Source: Rhea pennata (lineage: Eukaryota; Chordata; Aves; Rheiformes; Rheidae). Taken from it: a stretch of 64,000 nucleotides of DNA. Of the stretch, positions 49,198 to 61,100 are shown piece after piece. Numbering within the stretch: position 1 is the stretch's first letter; every line of letters starts with the position of its first letter. Location of the stretch: contig NC_084677.1 in NCBI RefSeq assembly GCF_028389875.1, forward strand, positions 10,520,017 through 10,584,016, given 5' to 3'. The notes beneath the pieces were generated by a model that did not search any database, had not been told where the DNA came from, and saw only the letters and a program-made list of their open reading frames with translations. The position numbers and the translations under genes are program-made.

Positions 49198-52100
49198 CTG
49201 GAAAGAGAGAATAAAAAATACACCTTTTAGATAAACAGAAGAAGGAATGACAAATAATATCTACACAGCTCATTTCTTTATTAGAAATATAGTGGTGCAC
49301 TCACTACATGCTAAGATGATCAGCGGCTCCCCACACTATCATCAGTCGCCTAAACAATTTTAAGTTTATAATGGTCTGGACTTCATTCACCTCATGTTAG
49401 GTCATGTTAACAGTTCTGTATTGGGCCTAGTAAAAACATCTGATACACATCTAAAACTTCAAAACTACTGCCAAGATAGCAGTTACGAGATAGGAAGTCC
49501 TTCACAAAGCAGTAAGAATGTTGCTCCTAAATCACTTACTCTTCAACAGCTCTGCTCAACCCACTGGTTTTCTTACAATGCTATGTTTATATGCAATATT
49601 AAAAAAAAATACACTAAAAGAGGAGCTACCTCCTAGAAAGCTTTGAAAGCCTTACTATCAAGGCTAGATTTTGGCTTGAGCAGAGTTTCTCAGAACATGT
49701 CAAATAAACGCCATCAAACCAATGCATGATAGCAGGCTCTGATGGCCTGTAAATAAGCAGATCTGCATTGGCAACTTTTTCCAAAAGATCCATTAGTGGT
49801 GACTTGCTCCATCTCTTGCTGCATGTACAGTATCTGTTGCAGGCAATGCTGGGACCTGCACTCAGGAAACAGAGATGGAGTTTGTGTAAAACGGTCGAGG
49901 GGACAGAAGGCATGAGCTTCAGGCCCTACTTTGGCAGGATCAAACAAACACATAGGAAGCAAGACAGTGGTTTAAGAACAGGGGCACCACACCACAGAGG
50001 CACACCCTGTCCCAAACGTGTGTGGGTTGATATAACTGGGCCTTGCTGCAGTTGCTGCTGATACCTAAGTAACCAACCAGACTGAAGAATGCTTTGTGCT
50101 TGGGATTCTTCCCGTATAACTTGTAAGACTTTCTTCATTGCCTGTCCAAACATCAAATAATTGGAAGACTAAGAAAGTTGCTGTTCCTCTGCACGCTTGA
50201 TCATTGAGGCAACACACAAAGAAAAATCGAAGCAGTGCAAAGAGAAGTCACATGTCAAATCTTACCATAACCAGTTGTTCCCTCAGCTGGTCAACAACTC
50301 GTTTGTGTGCTCCAGCCAAGGCAATGAAATACAACATAACGAGGCTGCAAACAGCAAACCAGCATTACATGTTAGCATCATACAAAACACAGAATTAGTC
50401 ACAAAAAGGCTGTTACAGACCAGAATAATTGTCATTTTGGGCATTCACTTCAGATAGAAGAGAAGCTACTAGGGGGTTGGACCCGGGGGTAGGGGAGGAA
50501 GCAACGTATAGCATGGAAAGACAGGGCATAGCCATGACTGAAAGCATCTACTGAGACGTTTGTGCTAACAGCAGGGAGAGACAGAGTGCTAGAGGTTGCA
50601 GAGGCAGGACATTCTGCAGATGTTACAGACTGTGCCCCAACAGCTGTTTCTAGACTGTCAGTTCCTGCCCTGTTCTAAAGATACAGGGGGTAGGGAATGC
50701 TCCTTGTGGTTTGTAATTACGGTAAATAGCTACAGAGTAAAATTGCACGAACTCCTTATAGCTTGTATTTCTGATGTAATTTGTGACCCAGAATATTATC
50801 CACAGTACATGAAATCACAAAGAGCAGTAGCAAGAACTAGAATGTCACAAATGCCTATGTAAATAACATTTTTTTCTCTTCCAAATAATAAGGATTAGGG
50901 TAGCAGTGCAACTCCCTGTCCATCTGTTATACAGGCTTTATGATAAACTATTAGAAACAACTTTGGGACTGAGTTTAACCTTGCCTTCATCCCAAAAATA
51001 ACAACCCACCACCAACCAAAACAGAGGACTTGATATTTCCTGTGTACACAATGACAGCGCAGGAGAACACATAGGCATGTGTTCAGGAAAAAAGGGTGGG
51101 TGGAACATGAAATAAATCACATGGTTTCTGAAGTGCAGAAGTTACAGAAAGTCTCATGTAACAAGGTTCTAAGATCTGAAAACAGTTAGTTTGCACTGAA
51201 ACAAAAAGCAATTCTGTACATAAGTTAAAAAGAAAAAAGAAAAAAAAAAAACAAACCAAACCATTTTTTTTTAACCTAAAAAAAGTGATCAATTACTGGA
51301 ATAGGTTGCCCAAAGAAATTATGGAATCTCTATTCTTGGAGAAATTCAAAATCTGACTGGACGTGGTCCTGTGCAACCTTCTCTAGCTGACGTTGCTTTG
51401 AGCGGGGGGGGGGGGGGGGGGGATAGATTAGGTGATAACTAGAGATGCCTTCCAACCTTAACCATTCTGAGTTTATATGGAATTCTACCTTGCAGAATGA
51501 CTGTTTTTCACCACGGTTTGTGGACAGGATTTGCGACCACAGGGCTTAAAGAACTTGCAGAATGATTGGAAGCTAATGCTTTTGAGAAAGACACGTGAGG
51601 AGTACGGGACATCCAGGAGGACAGGGAATAAAGCTAAGGAATGTGAACAATGGGCAAAGACATAAGAACTGAGGCTTGCTATGGGCTGTGATGCTTCTGA
51701 CTGCAGACAGCAAGCGTAGTCTAATACTCGTTTGGCATCAGTTCAGTAAGGAAGGAAATGAACTATGCTGCTGCCTGACTAAATCAGATCTCCAGAGTAC
51801 TTACCACATAATCATAAAAAAAGGTACTGCAAAGGCTTCTGATGCTATGCCATAAAGGACCTTCCGCAAACCAGTTGGAAACCCAAGTATGGTATCTGGA
51901 ACAACTGCCCAAGAAGTGTTAAAATTCCTGAACGGCCCACACGCCTTAGAAGAAGGCATACTGGCAGAGAATCAGAAGAAGAAAAGAGATGTTGCACCAA
52001 AACATGAAGATTAAAAAAATCCAAAATAATCCCAACACTATTTTCCCCATGGTGTAAAAATACTTTGTCTTTAAAAGAGTAATTTTTATGTCTATGGACT

Positions 52101-55100
52101 AAGTAATACAATTTATTAAACACAAACATATTTTATTGTAATTTATCGATCCAAGTTGCATGTCTGCTTTTAGAGAACTAACAATCTTAGCATTAAAACA
52201 AATGCCAATTTCATAAAAGGTAAAGTGTCACTTACTGTGCTATGCTGATTGCTAAAGGGAAAAAAGCCAAGATGAGCCCAATCAGCAGCACCACCAAGAA
52301 GAAAAAATTGGAACTTGATGCTCTGATAGGCCTAGTTGAAGGTTTACGTGTGTGAATCAAACTAATCTGAAGAGGGAAAGAGAGCAAGACTAAATATATG
52401 TAAATATATAAATATCTAAAAATATCTAAATAAATATACCTAAATATATTAAGTCCAATTATACTTTCCCCACCATCTCAGTTTTCCATGCTCAAATATG
52501 TTACTAGCTACCACTACATAATCTTCTGATGTACATGGACTGAAAAGGGCTAAGGCAGAAACAGTTCACATTCCAGTAGCACCCAAAATCTCCTATTTTG
52601 GGTCAAGGGCTTGTCCAAGAGGGTCTCATACACTTGCACAAAGTCAACAAATATCAGTCATGTGGTATATGATCTAGGTCATACTCTTTAGTTTTGAATT
52701 ACCAACAAGAAGGGGTGAACATGTATTATGAATTTGCTGCACAGAAGGAACTGTCTGGTCATAAAGTAAAACATCTAATATGCAAAAAAACCAGGTCTTG
52801 AACTTCCAAATCATCATGGCTTTTCCATTTTGTTTAGAATTGAACATTTTTTACTTTTACTTAGTAAAATCTTGTCTGAGTTCTAAGCTCTGTTGCTAGC
52901 AAACAAATCATTGCAAAAGTGTTATAACATCAGCTTTACTATATAGTATAATTTTCTTATAGAACTAGAAAATAAGTTGCTGCAGCAGTCATTAAAAATA
53001 TTGTTTTTGTTGATCATTTTAAGAAAAAGTAGAGTTTTACTTTGAAAACAGACAAACAAAACAAACAAACAAAAACAAAAGAACATGGAATTCTATTACC
53101 TCTTTTCCAATACACTGCATCCATGGCATTTTGGTTTCTTCAAAGGTCAACTTTACTTACAAAAACCACAGAGGCGCACTCAATTATCTTCATTTATCAT
53201 ACACCTTCATTACCTTTTTTATATAAAAGACGATAAAGTATTTCACAGTTGCTATTGCTGGAAGAAGTGGTGAATAGTAGGTTCCAATCCAGCAGATCGT
53301 CTGCCCGTAAATGATTTCCAGGACGTTGTCAGGAATTCCAAATTCCTGCAAACCACACCACTTAACTGGCTCCCAAGAGCAGTAAGTAACTAACAACCTA
53401 AAACAAAGATCATCATTAGTTCAAGAGTAAAGTTATGCAGTTTAGCTGAATCCTACTTATTTGAAATATGCAGAAATTTAACATTAAAGCATTAGACAAT
53501 GCAACTAAAAAATGCCTGAAGAAAGATTCAGATATGAGAAACTACACAGCTATTTGACCAGGAAACAGAAGTAATCAAATCACCAGAAGTTTGTTTCCAT
53601 TTTATTTTAAAACTGGAAATCTGCTTTGAAATATGGGGAATAAATAATGGAAAAATGAAACTTGTGTTTCATAAGTCATTCTGCAAAAGCATGCTCAAAA
53701 GGTTGTGATACTCACTTTCTAGGAAAGTCCACAATTAGAGTCACACCCAAAATTATGATAAAATCAAATATCAACAATTTATACATTTCTTGCCCAACTT
53801 GAGATTCCCAGCACTATAAAAAGGAGCAGAAAAAACAGAATTAAAGTCTAAATAAAAAGTGGGGAAAAAAAGTCAGTCACTAAACCAACAAATTTCTAAA
53901 TCAGCTAACACCATGAAGTTAAAATTCTATTTACTGCCATTTCTAAAACGCTTTTAACTGTTCTAGCACTTCTAAGCCTTTTCTCCCTCTCCTTCCTCCT
54001 CCTTTTTAAAGAGGAAAGACCTTTGTCTCATTGGTGCAAAACGCTGTAACACAAGTAGTGTCAAAATGCTGCTAATTCAAATAATCTTCATGGTAGTCAG
54101 AAGGTCTAGGTTAAGCTGATAATCTGTCACTGGACCAATACTCAGAGTTTTTAGCCAAAGGAAGGGTGTATGATATGCATACAAGAACTTTACTAGTTTT
54201 TATCAAGCAGTAAGAATCAGCACAAGGCATAACATGAATGGCAACCCTAGATCTGATTCTGAATCCCATAGGCAAGCAAGTCGCATGGAAAACAGAATCT
54301 CTAATCACAAGTTCAGATGATTAAAGACCAAGATAAATCTGCTTACAGGATAGAGTTCGTAATTGTATCCACAAGCATTACACTTGTCAGTGGCACAGTA
54401 GGAGATCTGATTCCACAGCGAGAATAAGAGAACACCGATATTGGCCAACCGCACAAAAACACACCTGGAAGAAAGGCAAAACTCAATTTCAAACCCTGTA
54501 AAAAAAGAGCCATTCTAGCACCTGACTCAACTTGCACAGGAGCCCAAGGAAGCTGCACGGGGCTCTAAATGCGAAAGTGTTACACAGAACTTTAACAGAA
54601 TGATCAGCTAGAAAACAAACATATTTCTTTCTTCAGTAATAGGGAAGGTGAAAAGCAACTGAACCTGCTGTATGCTACAGCACATTGCTTCATTTCTCAT
54701 TATTGTTCCTACATCATTTCAGTTGCTGACCGTGAACTAGCAATGGGCTGCTATTCTTTCAAGTGCTGGTTTTTTTCAGAGGTCAAATAATAATTTTCTG
54801 CGTGCAGTACTTCCTCTTGGGTAACTTCACACCTTCAGAGGCACTTAGCCAAATAGCAAATACTAAGCACAGGGACTTGACAGAGCTCAGATGCTTCAGC
54901 CTGAATCTTACCACTTTTTTTTTTCACCAAATTCCAGTTCTTCATGCCTTAAAGTATCTTTCACCCTAAAGCTCTTAACTTCTGCCTTGAGCAAAGCCAT
55001 GCTTCAGTTTCCGCTCTACAGTATTGTAATACGAGTGAAGTTGACTGCTGCGCACTCATGATTGTTCATCCAAGGAAATGCTGCACACAAAGCAGCATAA

Positions 55101-58100
55101 ACCTACAGCTCTGCAGGCAGGACTTCCCTACTAGCTGTTCAGGCTGTCGAGGATATCCAGCTCACATAGCTGAATGGGACTGAGAGAGAAACCTGGAAAC
55201 TGAAATAACTGCACTGCACGGTCATCAAAACAGAAGATTGTTTCCAGGTTTAAAATGAAAATTTCCAACTAAACATAGATCAATGTCTTCTTGGCTTCCA
55301 GTGCCCAGATGATCTGTTGTAGGGAGCCAAGCCTACCTGTTTTTTGACAGTTGAATGTTTACAATACTTCTACCAGGAAAAAGCTGTTGAAGTGTCCCAG
55401 GCAACAAGAACATGCTTACCTCATCAGTGTCAACCTTATTTCAAAGGCTGGTGAATAATCTTCAAGTCTGATTAGAACTGAAAAGATTTGAGGAGCAATG
55501 AAATTGGCCAATGTAATCACTATGGAAGGCAAATACTGTACCAACAGATTAGCCTCAAACTTCATATTGCTGCCATTCTGTACAAGAAGAGATGAGAGAA
55601 AGGTAACATCACATACAAACAAATATTTCTGACATTATGCTCTCTCCAGCTATCCACAAGCCTTCCCTGTCCAGCACTCAGGTAACATCTTCGATTTCAG
55701 CCTCCACCTGTATTTGGAACTACAAGCCTGCCCACTGCTATCTCTGAAGTCTTTCGTTACATTTATTTTCTCCTTGTCCCTTCACCAGTATCTACATCCT
55801 TTCTCTCACTATTAATATTTTAGTGCTTCCCCAGGGCTTCTGTCTGACACTTCATTCATTTCCCTGAGGCTTGTGCCTGAGACCTATGCCAAAGTTCAGA
55901 CATGTCTCTAGCTACTCCCGCTGGCCTCAAGCAGCGATTCTGACTTTCCTAACACCTTAAGACCCTCCTCTACATGCTCACTTCAGTAGGGTCAAGATAC
56001 AAACTCTTGAAGCTCTCCTCCAAGTTGTTCCGTGCTGCCCTAGCCTCTTCTCTGCCCTCAAACATCTGGCTTTGACAAACATCTCTTTTGTCCCTGTTCC
56101 CTGTCTCTCCCTCTGCAATCCTAGCACTTCACAGAAGCTGAAGAGTTAGGTCCACATAGAGCACATCTTTCCCCAGAAACAGCCAGTGCCACAGCATCAA
56201 TACAGAGGGGACAAAAAAGTGCAGCATCTATTCATATAAGGCTAATTCAATTCCCACGTACTCCAGAGAATGTAATTACTGTTACTTCAGACCATTGGCT
56301 ACTCTTTTCCAGCTTCTGAATTGTTCCTCCCAACAGTTTGTCCTGCAAAGGGTGAAAAATGCACCCTAACCAGATTCTCTTCACTAATGATGCAAGAACC
56401 TTTTCTTCTGCAAAATGCTCCCTGCTTAAAGTCTTCCTGTTTCCCCACACCACTGTAACTCAAGCCACAATACAGATCATAATCTTTACTAGCCCTTTTC
56501 CTTGTTGATCTTTTTTTTTCAGCTGAGCAGCAATCCAAATCAACAAACTGACCATAAAGAAGTTTATTTTACTCCATATCAGTTCCCTGAGCTAGTTTAC
56601 TGCCCAGACACACCAACATTTGTACCAGCAGAGCACAGAGGTGAGAACAGTTACACAGGGAGAAGAATGAGGTCTGCTTTTCTTGGCAACTGCACTAGCT
56701 TCAATGTACAACACTGTAATCTCTGTATCTAAGGGAAGACATCACTGCTCTTTCTGATACATGCTTCTTGATACTTCTCACTGCCTCCTGCTAAACCAAT
56801 TCTGCCTCTACAGAAAGCAAGTCTTTTCAGATGCCTTGCAAGGAAGGAGCTATATTAAGACACTTCATTCTTTTGCAACAGTTCCTCTTGCTCTGATCAC
56901 CAGTCCCCTACTGCAATTTGTCCTAATGTCATTTTTGATACTTACATTGGAGATATTTTCCTGAGAGAAGACAGTTGCTCTATAAATAGAATAAAAACAT
57001 CCTGATAAAACTGCGAGGACAATAATATTTAGAAATATCCTCAGTGAGTAGATGCGTAGCTTGTCTTTCATTGTCCTGTCAGCTATTTTTTGCTTCAATC
57101 TTTCTTCTTCCAAATCTGTCTACAAACAAAAGAAAAAGAATATGCAGTTTTTTGATGCAGTATAAAATACTGCCACTGTGTATCCTTCCTCCAGGTGGCA
57201 CAACCTACAGTCTGTTCCAGGACAATCACTCCTCAGTCTGCCTAAACCCTCTGAAGTGAGGGTGCCCTTTTATCGACTTATATTAGTCCATGCAGGAGCG
57301 GAAGCCTCAGTCAGTGTGCTCAGTCTCCTCAGGTTGGGGGCCCTCTAGCTGAAAACAAGTGTCTGGTAGTTCTCTTATCTTTACTATACCACTAATAATA
57401 GACAGACTGCTCTCAGACAGCTTGGTACTAAACTGTGAAACAGGTAAATCAGCCCACTCTCATATTCACACCTCTACAGATAGGTAAGCAGTCCTCAGAC
57501 TTACAACTCAAGCTTGTTCTCTTTGTGAAGGGAAAAAAATGGAGATAACACAGAAAGAAGCATGCCTTTGAGAAGCAGGTCAGGTGTACTTGCTATGTTT
57601 CACCTCAGCTGATGCAAAACTGTGATACTGCCTGTGAAGGCAACAACCCAGTAACTTGGGCACATCCTCAGCAAGTTAGGTATTTTTTGTGGATGTCTTG
57701 CCATTAAACAGTAATATTAAGGGGTGGATTTTTCTAAAAGTATGGGTTATGCAGGCAAAAGAGCACGGTAAGAGAAGGAGGCTCTGGTTATATGATAAAA
57801 GATGACTGTGAACTTTACTGGAAAATAACTTTACAGTAATTTATGAAATCAATTATTATTGCTTTGTGGTTTGATGTAGAAACATGTTGTGACTGGCAAA
57901 TATCTTTTCAAAGGTCTGTGTTTCACCACACAAATCTCTGTTTTCAGTGTACAGGCAGAGGGCAAATAAAGTACTGGTTTCACCCGAAAGGCTTTTCAGA
58001 TTCTCTCTTCAGAGAGCTTTATGATTTCAGACATGTATTAAATACCTATAAAAATATAGATACAGCTATGTCCCATAAAGACACCTTGTAAAAAATTTGC

Positions 58101-61100
58101 AGCATCTTTTAGCAGCAACAGTGCACTCAATTTCTATGAAAAGTGTTGTCTGCATTTTATTTCTCCTCAAACAATTGCTTAACATACTGCAGACTTATAA
58201 CTCAGCATACTCAAACAGATTCCCAATAGTACAAGGGTTCTGTCCACAGCTAGAATAGCTTTTCCTGTTGGATTATGTAGAAACTAACACAGGAAGCATA
58301 ACTGTATATAAAACAGCAGTTAACAGATTGGCTTCAGTCCCTGGTGGATGGGAGGAGGGCCTTCAACCTCAGCACCAATCCTCATGTTGCACCACAATTC
58401 TCGCTATTCAGAAAGCATGCAAGAGGATGTGGGTTCCCACTGGCCCTGAATATACGATGCTCTAATTCTTATCCCCAGTCCACTTGTCTGTCCTACATCA
58501 CTCTTTGTAGCCATCTAAGCTGTATCAAACCATAATGTAAGAAAAACATGAAAGTTACTCACTTTTAGCTCATATTGCAAGCTGCGATGTTTTAGTCGTG
58601 CTGCATTTAGATCTGTAATGCAGAAGTCCCAGCCTGAAAAGACTTTGTTACAGTAACTCTGAAATTGATTTTCACCATGCACCAAGTTCTGCTTAAATCC
58701 TTCCACAGACCTAGAGAAAAATGTAACTTTACTTAAAAAGAAGCATTTCACCCACAGAAAAACAAAAAAACCCACAGCTCAAGCAACCACACTCAAAGGC
58801 TAAGTGATTCTTCTAAGGGCAACCAGCCACATTTGCTTTGTACCAGCAAGTCTCTAGCAACCTTTGATGTGAGCTTCTGCAGCAACCAAAGCCAACTGAA
58901 TCCAGGACTGATAGGAACTACTTCCCTTTGCACTTCGCCACACTTGCATGTTCTCACCTCATTCAATGCTTTGCTGACATTGCAAAGAACTGGCTCAAGA
59001 AACTGAGCTGGAAAACTACCGTATCTTTTTTTGGTTCGTTGGTTTTAAATAATGTATATTTTTGAATTATTAGTTTTTTCCTGGCTCAGCTCCGCAAGAG
59101 CCAGACAAAGGTTACTGTGGTGCTTCATCCTCAAAGATACAACAGAATTGGCAGAGGATTCTCCATTTCCATACAAAACAGCTCTGTAATCCAGCGTGCT
59201 CCTTATAGGTAAGAATGCAATCTAAGCTCTGCAACAGGTAATAGCAAATAAAATATACCACCATCTTTACCTTTTTATTATCCAGAGCAGACTTAATGCG
59301 AGGTAAGCAAATGTAGACAGCAGGTATGCTAGTGGTAAGTTGTACCTAAAGATACTGATCCACGCAGCATCTACTGTGTAATAGCCATAAAACAAACTTG
59401 TCATCTCCAGGAATCCCTGTTAAAAAAAAAAAAAAAAATGTTTAGATAGAATTTGTAACAGCAGCAAGAACAACTCAGTTAGCTCTAACTTGCTTCTAAC
59501 TAAGCATTTTGTACACTTGTGGAAAAAAAATTACTACTGATGCCCCAAGCAACCTACGGCAGCCTGTAGCTTCTAAATACTGACATTACCTCTAACAAAC
59601 TAACATAGACATTGTGTGCTTAAATCCCTCCCTTCTCCAATCAAAGAGCCCTATGACAAGGACACAAAGACCATACACAGAGAGCGCAGTAGGAAACATG
59701 CTCCAGAAAATGAAATGTTGAGCAGCTGGGAAAAAGCAGAACAGGGTGCAGCATGTGACCAACCAGGCCTCAATGTATTCTCAGTAAAAGCCAGTTTGGA
59801 AACTCATCTTCCCAATGATACTTTACCATTTTACCCCAATTATGCCTTACCATTTTTCAAAATTATAAAAACATCATTCCCCAAGTAAAAATCTTTTCAC
59901 ACTTTACATACTATATGAGACTTAAACTTTGAAAGAATATCTGATCACTTACAGTGCCAGTGAGCAAATCTTTGAGGTAAGCATAGAAGTAAACAAGACC
60001 TTTATTACCACTAGGTGCATAAACTGTGCAGTGAGGTTCTGCCAAAGAAAGATAGGAGAAGTCAGTAGACTACTAATGCCCATTAAACTGTGAGATGAAG
60101 TCAGTTCAAACATGACAAGCTCTTACAAAGCAAATGCTCATCTTTTGGGGAGCTGGGAGAGGACTGGAATCTTACAAATGGTAACAGAACATGGAGAAGA
60201 TGGTTACCTATGTTCCTTGCAGGAATTTTATGAAAGCTACTGTTGAAAATTCCATGTTTAGAAATGACAGTGGGAACAGTAACCAAACTGAACATCAGGA
60301 TAAACATTACAAAATTCAGTAGGACCAGAAAACGCAGAAAGGAGAAGTAGGATCGGATGCCAGTACCAAATTTCCCTGGGAATAGAAGAAATATGTGCGA
60401 GTTACCAAATAAAATACATTTTAAAAAAGTAAATATAAAAGGAATATAATTTCAGTTACACTGAACTAAGAAGAAATATTACTGATACTAGTTTTAATTA
60501 TTCTGGGTTCATAACAATATAACTGAAATTGAAACATAACCTTATCTTTTCATCCAACACATTTCCATCTACTCATCCATGAATTTTCTTATCAGCAATA
60601 AGGGAAGCAGGCCACTTCTCAGATGCATACAGTTATATCTGAAACTATGCATATACATGCAAAACTACTGGTAACAGAAGCAGCTTGAAATAGCAGAAAT
60701 CAACATAAGACAAATACCTTCTATGCTGCGAATATCATGCCGCCAAAGCTCCAGGTAAGATAACAACTCCTTGGCTCCGTCAAAGATTTTTTTCCATGAC
60801 TTACGGTTATTTCTTTTCCACTGATCCCATTCAGATAAATATTTTATATTAGCCTGATAAGAGTCCCTAAGAAACAAGAAACAAGAAATATAACTACTAA
60901 GCACAAGAACTATTTTTTCACTACATGAAAAGGGGCCTAGCACAATGGAGCCTACTTGGAGCCTTCAGTGGGATATCACTGTGCAAAAAAGTCGGGTGAC
61001 GTATGCTAGCTAGCCCCATCTTTTTCTCGTTAACTGTGACATCCTGTTAATTCAATCATAACAAGTGCTCTCACAAGAAAAAAACAACTGACAATAGTAC

